34,882 bases of DNA, from contig NW_008705606.1 of assembly GCF_000186865.1 (NCBI RefSeq), forward strand, positions 34,211 through 69,092. Direction: 5' to 3'. Position 1 is the first letter of the stretch; the number at the start of each line of letters is the position of its first letter. A model generated the notes under the pieces. That model was not told the DNA's origin, searched no databases, and was given only the letters and a program-made list of their open reading frames with translations. The position numbers and the translations under genes are program-made. This DNA comes from Aureococcus anophagefferens (Eukaryota > Sar > Pelagophyceae > Pelagomonadales > Pelagomonadaceae). Of the stretch, positions 13,201 through 22,653 are shown in pieces.

Positions 13201-15277
13201 CAGCCCCTACCTCGCCACTGGGATGCTGACCTACGTGGAGTTAACAGACTTTGCATTCTTCGGTGTCTGCGACCCGACCAGATAGCAAATGCAGTCCGAA
13301 GGTTTGTTCGAAATGAGCTTGGCAACAATTTCCTCAATGCTCCACCGGCCAGTATTGATTCAATTATAAGTGAAAGCAAGCCTGCTGTGCCCATTATGGT
13401 GACAACCACACGTGAAAATACGGCCGCCGCGGCCAACATGGTGATTGCCACAGGAAAACACATGGATCGATTTATTGCGCAGATACTTGTAGTGCCAGGT
13501 TGCAGGAGTAGCGGGGACGCGACTCTCGCACAGGCACGCTCGCGTGGTACGTGGGTTCTAGTGCGAAACCCGCAATTATGCCCGGAGTTTAGCTTGCGTC
13601 TCGAGGAAGTTTGCCTCGGCTGGGCGTCGGTTGATACGAACACAAAGTTTCGTCTGTGGTTTGTGGTTGACATCGAGAACGTACTATCCACTAACGTACT
13701 TCGCCTAGCCACCAAGTTTGCCTATGAGCCGCTGTGTGGGGTTCGCGCCGTTGTTCTTGACCTGTACATGTCCGCATTGGCCAGCACTCCTGACTTTTTA
13801 ACTCGCTGCACTAGAGGGAACGAGTTTCGTAGACTTTTCTTTGCATTGTGCATATGCCATGCAATCTTGCGCGAACGTATCATGTATGGCTCGTCTGCAC
13901 CCGGCGTCCCATGCAATTCTAAGGCAACTTGCGAATCTCGCTTAAACTGAATTTTACTTTAGGCTTGGTTGGAACGCGTCATATAACTTTCAGACATCCG
14001 ATTTGCTGATGTCGTCAGAGCAGCTCATTCATCTCCTTGACAACCACGAAGATAGCCAAAACGCGGCGCCATTTGCCGCCATCGAGCTCTGTATCAGGGA
14101 ATATATTTATGGTGGGCATATCACAGACGTGATTGATCACCGCCTACTGGGCCTTGTGTTGAGTCGGTTCTGCTGCTCTGACGTTTTACGTCCCGGCCAT
14201 GCCCTCAGTCCTTCTGGTGAGTTTCGTATGCCCCTTCAAGATGGGAATCAGGCGTCATGGCTTAGAACGGTCGAGGGTCTGCCCGAAGTAGCACCCCTTG
14301 AGTTTTTGGGTCTCCACGAAAGTGCCACGGCAGGGAGAAATAACAAAGAAACTGCATCATTACTTAGTGCTGTCTTTCTCACCCAGGGTGCCAATAATAG
14401 CAAGAGCATTGAGTTCGACAATTTTAAGGCAGTAGAAACTCGAGTTGATGAGTTGCTGTGTCTGCTTCCATCACACGAACTGGGCCATGGTGAGGTGAAG
14501 AGGGGCTATTTGGGGGGCAATATCGGATTTACAGATAGTAGCTTGGCCCACGAAGCAGGCAAGTACAATGTACTCACCGGCGCGGTGCAGAGATCTCTGT
14601 TCAGCATAAGCAGCGCACTCTCCGGTAAGAAGAATTTGGGCCCATCGTTGGAAAAGATGATTTCACAAATTGCAGGGGATGAAGTTCCCACTGACTGGTG
14701 CAGATTTTCTTATTTGTCCAATAGTAGACTCACTGCATACATCCATGATCTGGTCCTGCGGTATAATTTTTTTGCATCATGGTTACTACAACAGGCCCCA
14801 CCCATTTATTGGCTGAGCGCATTTTTTTCGCCAGTCGGCTTTCTCTCGGCAATGCAGTTGGATTATGCAGCCCACAGCTCACAAAACATAATGAACATCT
14901 ATCTCAGATGTAGCCTATTATCAGTTTCCGAGGAAAATTTTAGACTCGCCGACCCACTAGCGCATGGTGTTCATGTCAAGGGTATTTTCATCCACAGCGG
15001 AAGGTGGGACTTGCGCAGAAAAGGACTTGTAGACTGCCTCCCGAAGTCACAATTCACTGCAGCTCCTTTGATCTGGTTTGAGCCAACAATTACCAGCACT
15101 GATCGAAAACCAGACGGTCCTTTCGCTTGTCCACTGTATAGAACAGCTTCCCGTTCAGGCCAGATCTCCTCCGATGGCCAGTCGAACAACTTTGTCATGT
15201 GCATTGACGTTCCTTCACCGTTGCCCGCAAGCCACTGGATTGAGCGCGGCACCGCAATGCTGCTGCAAGTTGAATGA
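1235..15277 (+). CDS. Axonemal inner-arm dynein heavy chain (DNAH1/3/7/12-like) with degenerate AAA1
   Basis: Exons inferred: 1235-4633, 4753-11668 (containing an N gap), 11722-13892, 13963-15277; introns of 119, 53 and 70 nt, all GT-AG and phase-consistent. The product is about 4,600 residues. The tail and linker carry the family motif RHW (KERHWTQI near 4370) and a WLYLEPIF motif. Six AAA modules follow. AAA1 lacks catalytic residues (CITGAGAS for Walker A, LEGF for Walker B). AAA2 has GRSFSGKT (about 7075-7098), AAA3 has GPPGSGKT and FVDDIN, and AAA4 has GTGRR. A coiled-coil stalk and microtubule-binding domain lie about 10500-11450. The C-terminus has GWN.SYNF..SDL, YIYGGHITD and CPLYRT..RSG, typical of axonemal single-headed chains. 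I see the motifs directly; the subclass is from family knowledge. The most 5' ATG is used as start and upstream exons cannot be excluded. Confidence 0.9.
11552..11640. other. Assembly gap (89 N) inside the dynein gene
   Basis: A run of N interrupts the exon between the stalk and AAA5. Directly after it the frame used upstream hits a TGA at 11680-11682. The next frame reads DGISPQPAL up to a candidate donor at 11669 (GTAACA), and a CACAG acceptor at 11721 restores the downstream frame. The true gap length is therefore probably not 89 nt, or missing sequence includes another intron. Confidence 0.9.
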
Positions 15278-15405
15278 TAGAATTCCGAAGTACCAACGAC
15301 AGCGGCCGGAGAATTTCAAGGCCCGTGGATCGACCACACTGAACTCCCCCCGCGCCCCCGCCGACAAATAATTGCAGCTGATGGCCCACTACGGCCGATC
15401 TTGAG
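15278..15405. other. Dynein 3' flank
   Basis: Short non-coding stretch between the dynein stop codon and the 8-bp target duplication of the next element. Nothing else is recognised in it. Confidence 0.5.
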
Positions 15406-15743
15406 CTGAGGGAGAACGTTGGCGGAATTGGCCGGATTGACCGCGTTGGCCGAGTCCCATTGGCCACGTCCAACCGCGATTGGCCGTGCGTCCAGTGGCC
15501 TTCGTCCGATCGTCCGATCTGGCCGATCGTCCGATCGCGCCGGTCTGGCCGACGCGTAAAAATCGACGGTGCGCGGCGTCGCGGGCTTAGTGCGAGGACT
15601 GCCAGCCAGAGAGGCCGCCTCGAGCGCCGGGGTACGGGGGTAGAATTTAAAAAAAAGTTATTGGGGCTTCGGGGAGGTGAGTCCCTTCGGGTCCCCGGCG
15701 AAGCCCTTGTAGCCTACTTTTGGGACTCGGTCGGTCGGTCGGT

Positions 15744-15776
<33 letters not shown>

Positions 15777-16271
15777 TGTAGAGGAATGTAAGCTCCTTCA
15801 CTATATACTAGAAAGGTAGATATTTACACCGGGATCTAGCAACACTAAGCCAGCGAGCTGCCTATGCATCCCCCAGACTCCTCGGTCACTAAAAGTGTGC
15901 AAGAAAAAAAAAGAAGAGGATGCCGAATCCGCGTATCCTCGTACAAAAGATACAAGTAAGCCAACATATGTCCACTGCACTGTGAACCTGAAGCTAAGTA
16001 AGAGAAGTATACGTTGAAGGGGCAATTCCCGCTACAGGGCCCCAAAACTTGATTCATACCGTCCTCGGTATAGCAGAGCTCAACGAACCAATGGCGTGGA
16101 TACCTGGAGCTTAAAAGGCACATCTCAAATAAACAAGAGGATCCAATGGCCTCGTCCTTGTCCGATCGCGGTTGGCTCATCGTCCGATCGTCCGATCGCG
16201 GTTGGCTGCCCGTCCAACGGCGTCCGTCCAACGCGGTCAATCCGGCCAGTTTCGCCAACGTTCTCCCTCAA
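15406..16271. mobile_element. Non-autonomous DNA transposon with 44-nt inverted ends and 8-bp target duplication
   Basis: The left end (15406-15449, starting CTGAGGGAGAACGTTGGCG) is repeated in inverse at 16228-16271 with three mismatches seen by eye. Directly outside both ends lies ATCTTGAG (15398-15405 and 16272-16279), an 8-bp direct duplication. Inverted ends plus an 8-bp duplication fit the hAT superfamily or other 8-bp-duplicating families. No transposase frame is present, so it would depend on an autonomous relative. Subterminal CCGATCG motifs are repeated near both ends. The interior includes a GGTC/GCC microsatellite (15727-15776) and a module that recurs at 735-870, 27856-27905 and 30380-30480. 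Confidence 0.8.
15727..15776. repeat. GGTC and GCC microsatellite
   Basis: Four GGTC units run into about a dozen GCC units with one interruption. The same GGTC-to-GCC architecture recurs inside the elements at 30607-31350 and 33241-33928. Confidence 0.85.
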
Positions 16272-16279
16272 ATCTTGAG

Positions 16280-16966
16280 ACATTAACACGTCGTTGAACT
16301 TGGCTTTCAACGCTTACTTTGCTCACGCGACCCTCGATCACAACTTAGGGCTGCAATGGCTCTCTCGTCTTCTCAGGCCCGCAGCTCTGCGAAAATGCAG
16401 CGAAGCGCAACTATCACAGTGGCTTTGTGGACCGCGGGGGCGCGGAGCATCCGCAGGCGAAAACGCGACCGCCGGGTGATTGCGTGGCGCCTCAAACAGG
16501 TTTAGGGGCTGGGATGACGCGCGTTCAGCTCCCCCGACGACCTCTGGCTAAGTTTTGAACCTATGCAGCACCGGGAATCGCTCGGTGTCACCCCAGCATC
16601 GTCGCGCTCGGTCCAAGGAACCGTTCGGTGTCACCCCAGCCGATGCAGACGCGCCCGCCGCGTTCGCGTGCTCTGCCAGAGTGACTTTCAGCTCCCTCGG
16701 CAAAGCAGGAGGCTCAGGCTGCCGATGAGCGAAGCCCTTGGCGCTAACCCTTGCATGATAGCCGCCGCAAGATCTAGCTGTTCCTTCCTAGACTGTCACT
16801 CACTAATCAACGGACCACGCTGCCGTGCATGATACCTCGAGAGCGCAGCTTCGCCTTTGGCTCGAGACGATGTGGCTGGTCGGGGGCGCGGGGCTGCGTC
16901 TGGGGTTCGGGGTGCCCAAAGGTGCTATGCCCGCGTCATATAGGTGCTTGCTTGGGAACCTCATGA
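16280..16966. other. Intergenic, 3' of TRAPPC11
   Basis: No gene is recognised. The word TCGGTGTCACCCCAGC occurs twice, near 16583-16598 and 16625-16640, as a short spaced direct repeat. The possible 89-codon frame at 16563-16832 has no recognisable family and is left out. Confidence 0.5.
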
Positions 16967-19900
16967 CTAGCCAGAGGGCAGGACGAACATAGTCATTGGC
17001 CTACTGCAGTTGCCCTGGTCCGTACCTTGAGTAGCAGTGAGATTCAAGCCTGGCACTATCACCGTCCCAATATAGAGGGGACATAGGGCCACATTGAAAG
17101 CCAGAGTTTCATGCCTCATCAGCTCAACATGGCTTTGCTTTTTCCCGGCCCATCCAAAAGCACCATCTACTACTGAATGAATGCGGAGAGCCACAGGATA
17201 GTCTGCATTGTTCTTGATTCGCCAAGTGGCAACTAGTGGATGACCAAAACTGGCCCTACTGGGTACGTCCAGCGTGCAAGAGACCACCGACTGCGCAATA
17301 AGGGTACTAGGACATAAGATATAAGTCTCGACACTTTGGTCAACGATGAGGTCCTCATTCAATGCAAACCAGCGTACTACCAGGTAACCTTGATTCCTAC
17401 CCGAGATTGGTGTACTGAAGTCTATCGCAAGTGTCTCCTCCTGCGCCAAAACTGTTGAAGCCAACACCCCCCGGGGGAAAATACGACGCGACGAAATTCT
17501 AGGCGCATGCTTGTATGTAATAGTTTCAATCGCAACAGGCAGTAGTTGTGAATTCTGAATTGTGCATTTCATTTTGGCACCTCGCTCGTCGGAACCATCA
17601 ACATTGGCACTATTCCAATGACAGAAATCTGAACACCTAATCAGTGAATTAATGACTCGAAATTCCACCAGAAATGGCGATATTACAGTCACTTGTATGC
17701 GCTTTTGGAAATGATCGCTTAAAGTTTCCTCCATCTGCGTCCCATCCGGTCGAGCTGTTACCCCCCCCTCCGCTGCTGATAGCGACCCCCTATCGATCGC
17801 AGCCTTGCACACGAGCTCAGTTTGCTCATGACAGGTGATCCATAAGCCTAGCTCTCGAGCCTTGTTACCAAAATTGCAAATGTTGAACATGTAGCGCCTC
17901 AGAACCCCCCCCCGAATCACTTGCACTAAGTCAGGACCTGATGATGACAGCCTGACACCATCAAGCTGAAACGTTACATCAAGCCACACATCATTGGATG
18001 CGGAAATGTCAATTATTACTCGTTTGGATATTGACTGAACTATCATGATTACTGCTCTGATAAAAGTAGGTACCCCAGTGAAGACTACATGGGACCCATC
18101 GAGCGAAAGTTCCACGGATGCTGTTGCAGTTGGCTTTAAATGGACGGTTGCAATGCATTCGCGCCGAGCTTGTGACACCTCAAAGAGAACTTGTGCATCC
18201 GCTGCTGGCTTTACTGACGCGAGAATAGAACAGCCATTTTTGGCAAGAACAAGCTTCAGTGTTTCTGCCACAGCTGTACTGCAAGGTACCTTAACATTGC
18301 CGCACCATCCATAGAATGTGCCTGGAATAAGTGCACTCGAGTCTTCCCTGTGGCCATGGAGTGATATTAGTTCTCCTGGTCTTACTATAACCGAATCTTC
18401 TTTGGCGGCGTTGTCTGATCGAAATATTAACTCAAGGTGCCTAATGTGAAGCGGCTCTGGCGTGGATATTCTTATCCGAAGCTCAACAACAATAGTTTGA
18501 GCGGTGTTCTTTTCGGATGCTACAATCCTAGTTGCACAATCAACCAGACCTTGGTCAAGAACCTGCACAGCCGGAGCCGCATATTTTGAATCCTTGATTT
18601 GGGACTGGGACTCGCCAAACCGAGCAGTTGAGAAACCTCGAAGCAGAGCTGTGTTGGCTCTGTCATCAAGAGCACCGTGCGTTAGTAACTTGAGAGCATC
18701 TCGCTGGGCAGCAATAGCAACCGTAGGGCGAGATAGGTAATCCCGCAGGTCTTTATGTGCAAGCTTGAAAAAGACAGTGATACATAGAGAGCTATTGCCT
18801 AGACGCAATGCACATTGTCCTAGATGTTCGAGCAAAAATGCACGTGACCAGGCCCATGCTGTTGCTATGCCACTACACATTAGTGTCTCGTTATCCTCGT
18901 ACCACTTGAGAGCAACATCCAGATGTCTCGCTGCTTCTACATCAAGAGAGACAGGTTCGGCCTTGGAGAATGCATTTCCAAGTGCAGCATGAAGCCACAC
19001 AGCCCTTCGTTGCTTTGTCTCACGGTGCGATGCCCCCAGAGTGTCTAATGCCTCTTGCAACAGCTCCGAGACCATAGCCACATGATCAAATCCACGCGCT
19101 ATATGATCCAGCGCAGCACGACACAACTCCCCCTCCAGGCCCGATGAGAGTTCAGAAGGCGTATCAGGAAGAATTGACTGGGATTTTGATGTTTGTGACG
19201 TGACCTCTTCATCGACCCGTGGCAAAGCACCAACAAACTCAGGTGCTGCAAGTGAGATTCGGCTGAGCCTCTCAGTCGAGAAAGCGGATTCTGGCAAGTT
19301 TCTCAGTACTGCATCCCGCCGCACCTAGAGAAACTTGAGATGGGGGAATATCTTTCTAGTGTCAGACGCAGCGCGCAACAGCACACGCTGCGGCTGCGGC
19401 ATAGTGATACAGAGGTTCTGCGTAGGCAAGAAAATCTCGTTGGTCTCGTAACCACGAGAAACTTCCACTGTTGGTGAACTTAATCTGAGATTGGGTCATT
19501 GGAACCGAGCACGAGAGCTTCGCAGAGCTGGTTGGCATGCTGAGGCGTAGGGCACTCTTAATAGGCTCGTTTAAGGCACATCGTTCTGAAATCGATGGAA
19601 CATCTGCTCGCGCAGACTCACGTGGTTTTTCAAAGATGCATGGGATATGTTCCGACGCCACACAAGTACCATTCGAGTAACTCAATGTTGAGTAGTGTGT
19701 TATGAGTTGCGCAAACACAACATGCTGGCGACTAAGCCAGCCCCAGTGTTGATGGGTCGCATCTCCAGCAGACGTTTGTCGGAAGTGCCAAAGATGCGTC
19801 TGAATTTGCGTGGCCGCTTCTTCCACCTTATTATGCTGGAGAGCAAGGCGACATACCTTATAATTTACGTAGTCCGCGACTCCTTTGACCTGATCATTGG

Positions 19901-21220
19901 GGTCTTGAAACTCCTTTGAGAATAATGCCATGATCATCGCTGGTTCTGCAGCGAGAAGCACCACAGAGAGCGCCGACAATGACGCGTATGCTGCTCTGTA
20001 ATGGCGCAGCGCTTTGTCTAAATTTCCCTGGAACTCATAGAACCACGCAATCTTAAAAGAGTAGCGCGCTACGAGTGGGGTCCATGAAGGCCCACCACGC
20101 CTGCAGGTGCAAACATTTTTGATGGACACACTCACACGTGTACGTACGCCGTAGCCACGCTCAAGTGCTTTTTCCCATTTTTTTACCCTCCGTGCTCGAC
20201 TCAAGTAGTGCTGAATAGCACAGTCTTGGACAGTGCGTCGCAAATTGGCAAGCAAGTCTCCCTGCGAATTGGTGTCAGCCTGCAGATCTCTGTCGTGGAA
20301 GACCTGCACACGTGTGTGCCACTCCTTGCAATGCCTTAGGATGGACACAGCTGCAATGCAAAAAGACCAAAGGTGCCTAAGCTGTGGAATTCATATTTCA
20401 CGAGCTACTAGGCCATTTGCTCGGGTACTTGCCCAGTGAACATCGCCTTCGGAGAGCAGTGAGTATTTTCTCTTCATCTTCAGTTGTGCATCCGGACGCA
20501 CCTACGCCGAGATGGTAACATCAGTATGGAAAATAGACACGACAACGGGCTGGCTATGTCTGAGTGAGTGGACTCTGCGCTAGGTGGAGCAGGGTCATTT
20601 TCTTTTTGTGATTCTACCTGATCCACCGTGCCCGGTGATTTTGACGCATTGTTGACCCGCCCTTCAATCGGTTGCTCTATTATTGATCCATCGGTCCGAG
20701 CAAACGAGGATGTCATTGATGTCGATGCGTCTGCATGGATGACATCTGTATCGTCGCCCGTAAGGCTCGACACGACAAGTACCAGGACTATACACACATC
20801 ACGACCCAGAAGATCGCTTCTTAGAGTGTCTAAATGGCTGACCAAATTTGCTGACAGGTCTTTCGTGCCCAGCGAGGGCACGCGTCTTGTGATAATGATA
20901 ACGGCAGGTCGTTCCAAAAACTGATTGCGTAGCCATGCTGTTTTGAGCAAGCCACGCACAGGATAAGCCTCGAGGGGACATCCGTCGGGAGCACGCTGAC
21001 GCGAGTCAATCTCCTTTTTCCGTGCAAAGCGATGATTCAAAGATACTAGTTTGTAGCGAATTTGCAACATCAATTGGGACGCTGGACTTCTCTCCATCTC
21101 CGCTGCTGCTGATAGCGCCGACACAAATCGATCGCCGAGACTCCCAGCACCGCGCGAATCGGATAGAACAAAACATAATGGACGGGGCACCTCGACAAGC
21201 TCTGTAGGATAATTTTGCAT
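16967..21220 (-). CDS. TRAPPC11: TRAPP complex subunit 11 (foie gras family)
   Basis: Exons inferred on the minus strand: 21220-20539, 20501-20433, 20350-19368, 19324-16967, giving about 1,363 residues. The N-terminus (YPTELVEVPRPLCFV, then YPVRGLLKTAWLRNQFLERP) matches the start of TRAPPC11, whose homologues read YP.EL..RP..FV and P.G.LK.GW. The next part contains EDEEKILTALRRRCSL, then RARRVKKWEKAL and ARYSFKIAWFYEFQGNLDKA, the foie-gras repeat region. The long last exon corresponds to the gryzun-type beta-rich C-terminal region (ends PMTMFVLPSG). TRAPPC11 is a TRAPPIII subunit acting in ER-Golgi traffic and autophagy. The 20433/20351 junction is best explained by a GC-AG intron. A 75-nt stretch near 20130 is in frame and may be a further intron, since it inserts residues absent from relatives. 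Confidence 0.85.
19325..19367 (-). other. 43-nt intron of TRAPPC11
   Basis: On the minus strand the donor is TGC|GTCTGA and the acceptor TTTCTCTAG|GTG. It is phase 0 and joins AVARC to VRRDAVLRNL, removing the TGA that would otherwise stop the upstream exon. Confidence 0.75.
20351..20432 (-). other. Probable GC-AG intron of TRAPPC11
   Basis: The minus-strand donor reads CACTGG|GCAAGT and the acceptor TTTTTGCATTGCAG. This is the only junction that combines the strong acceptor with correct phase (1). GCAAGT is the usual context of rare GC donors. A GT alternative two bases inside (GTACCC) with an acceptor 16 nt downstream also keeps frame, so the call is not certain. Confidence 0.5.
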
Positions 21221-21618
21221 CAGAGGATCTTATTAATTTAGTATAGACCAAACGACACACAGGTTCTGTACGTACATCGACACTCTAGTCTGAGTTTCCC
21301 CGAGTTTTCGCCGGATTCTGACTTTGCAGACGCATATTATATTTAAAGCAAATCGGGGTTAATTTTGACATGACACGATGAGCTGTTGGATTAGTGCAAA
21401 CAATTTTTTTTTCTCCGACGCGTCACGGGCGAGGAGGGCCCAGGAGGTCCCCAGAGACCAGCCCATGAGCTAGAAGAAAAGAAGAAAGAAGCAAGCGACC
21501 TGCCTACCTTCATATTGTAACTGTTATATGCGAAGGCCTGCAGGCTGAGCAAACACACTTCCAGCTCCCGCTCTCAGGAGGAAGATTCTCCTGTATCTGC
21601 CCTACTGCCCTTATTTCC
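21221..21618. other. Intergenic, 5' side of TRAPPC11
   Basis: Probable promoter-side region of TRAPPC11. I see A-rich and purine-rich tracts but no defined motif or gene. Confidence 0.4.
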
Positions 21619-21748
21619 TTAGGTCGAAGCACTCTCAGCTGCCTTCGCATCTGCCTCAACTGCTGCTGCTGCTCTGGCTACTGCTGCCTGAGCTGCTGCT
21701 GCGGCTGCATCGGCTGCCGCTCTAGCTTCAGCGTTCAATTGCTCATGT
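21619..21748 (-). pseudogene. Alanine-rich coding remnant abutting the foldback element
   Basis: On the minus strand a frame of 42 codons runs from the edge of the foldback element to a TAA at 21621-21619. It reads EQLNAEARAAADAAAAAQAA, followed by further Ala/Glu/Lys-rich helix and ends AAESAST. The frame cannot be extended through the element. It may be the broken 3' exon of a gene disrupted by the insertion, or simply a CTG/CAG-like repeat that happens to be open. No family is recognised. Confidence 0.25.
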
Positions 21749-22296
21749 CCCTAACAAGCACTACGTAAAACCCAGCAATCTCAATTAATCAAGCTATGGA
21801 CGATCCCCGCGACTGCATTTTGGCTCGAGGGAGGGTGTGCGTTGGCACGATTTGGGAGCCTGAGAAGGGGGGTGAGATTAAGACTGCCAAGTTTCAGGTC
21901 TGAAGACCATGGGGTTAGTCCCGGTGATCGGTTCATCGCATCAAACGAATGCATGATAATCCCATGACTATATTCTGGGTCGCAGCTGTGCTACAGCTTA
22001 CGGTGGCACTCTAATACATACATAGGTCGAGTCTACCAAGTTTGGGGCTCGCGCGCGACGATCGCGGCGATGCGACCCCTCACCCTCACTACACCGCACA
22101 TATTATGGCCTTTTAGACGATGGCGCGCGCGCCCAACCCCATGGTCTTCAGACCTGAAACTTGGCAGTCTTAATCTCACCCCCCTTCTCCCAAATCGTGC
22201 CAACGCACACCCTCCCTCGAGCCAAAATGCAGTCGCGGGGATCGTCCATAGCTTGATTAATTGAGATTGCTGGGTTTTACGTAGTGCTTGTTAGGG
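21749..22296. mobile_element. 548-bp foldback element with about 162-nt identical inverted arms
   Basis: The left arm 21749-21916 and the right arm 22135-22296 are reverse complements with no mismatch I could find, apart from six extra bases (CCTGAG) in the left arm near 21859. The ends are CCCTAAC and GTTAGGG. Flanking ATGT(C) occurs just outside both ends and may be a short target duplication, with two extra bases on the right. The central 218 bp shares blocks A and B with the degenerate copy at 236-533. There is no coding capacity. Such a transcript would fold into a long hairpin. Confidence 0.85.
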
Positions 22297-22653
22297 GTAT
22301 GTCCGCATCCGGATCCATTCTCCCCCTGCAATTGAGCGCGGGGGAAAACGCAAACGCGAAGCGAAAGAAAAGAATGCGTGGGGTCTACGCAGAGAGACCG
22401 AGCGCTGGGTCCCAAACCTAACGAGATAGTAAGGTCCAGGAAGACTCTCCGTCTATTACAGTGCGGGAGGCAACTATAACAGGGTTAGAAGAGGAAGAGG
22501 TAAGGTTTTATACCAAACGCTTCGAACCGCATCTTCCCCAAATAGCCAATAACCAGGGGAGCTGCGGGCCACTAAGCTACAACCATTCCTTCACACCGCG
22601 CATCAGGAAGCCATCGCCGTGCCCGGCGCCATCACGGCGCTCGTCGCTCGCGT
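22297..22653. other. Intergenic, upstream of the NVL-like gene
   Basis: Short region between the foldback element and the NVL reading frame. It would contain the promoter and 5' leader of the NVL-like gene; no specific motif is recognised. Confidence 0.4.

Noticed and set aside
11698..13950. Separate gene starting at the ATG at 11698
   Set aside because: The protein continues the dynein from AAA5; this ATG falls within a candidate 53-nt intron, and the frame joins upstream and downstream dynein exons.
1235..15277. Identification as cytoplasmic/IFT dynein-2 (DYNC2H1)
   Set aside because: The AAA4 GTGRR and general motor similarity first suggested it, but the RRFP.LV..., GWN.SYNF..SDL, YGG.ITD and CPLYRT..RSG signatures and the microtubule-binding domain fit single-headed axonemal inner-arm chains better.
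14003..15277. Separate gene starting at the ATG at 14003
   Set aside because: The exon really begins at 13963, encoding the conserved GWN.SYNF..SDL segment directly after the AAA6 exon.
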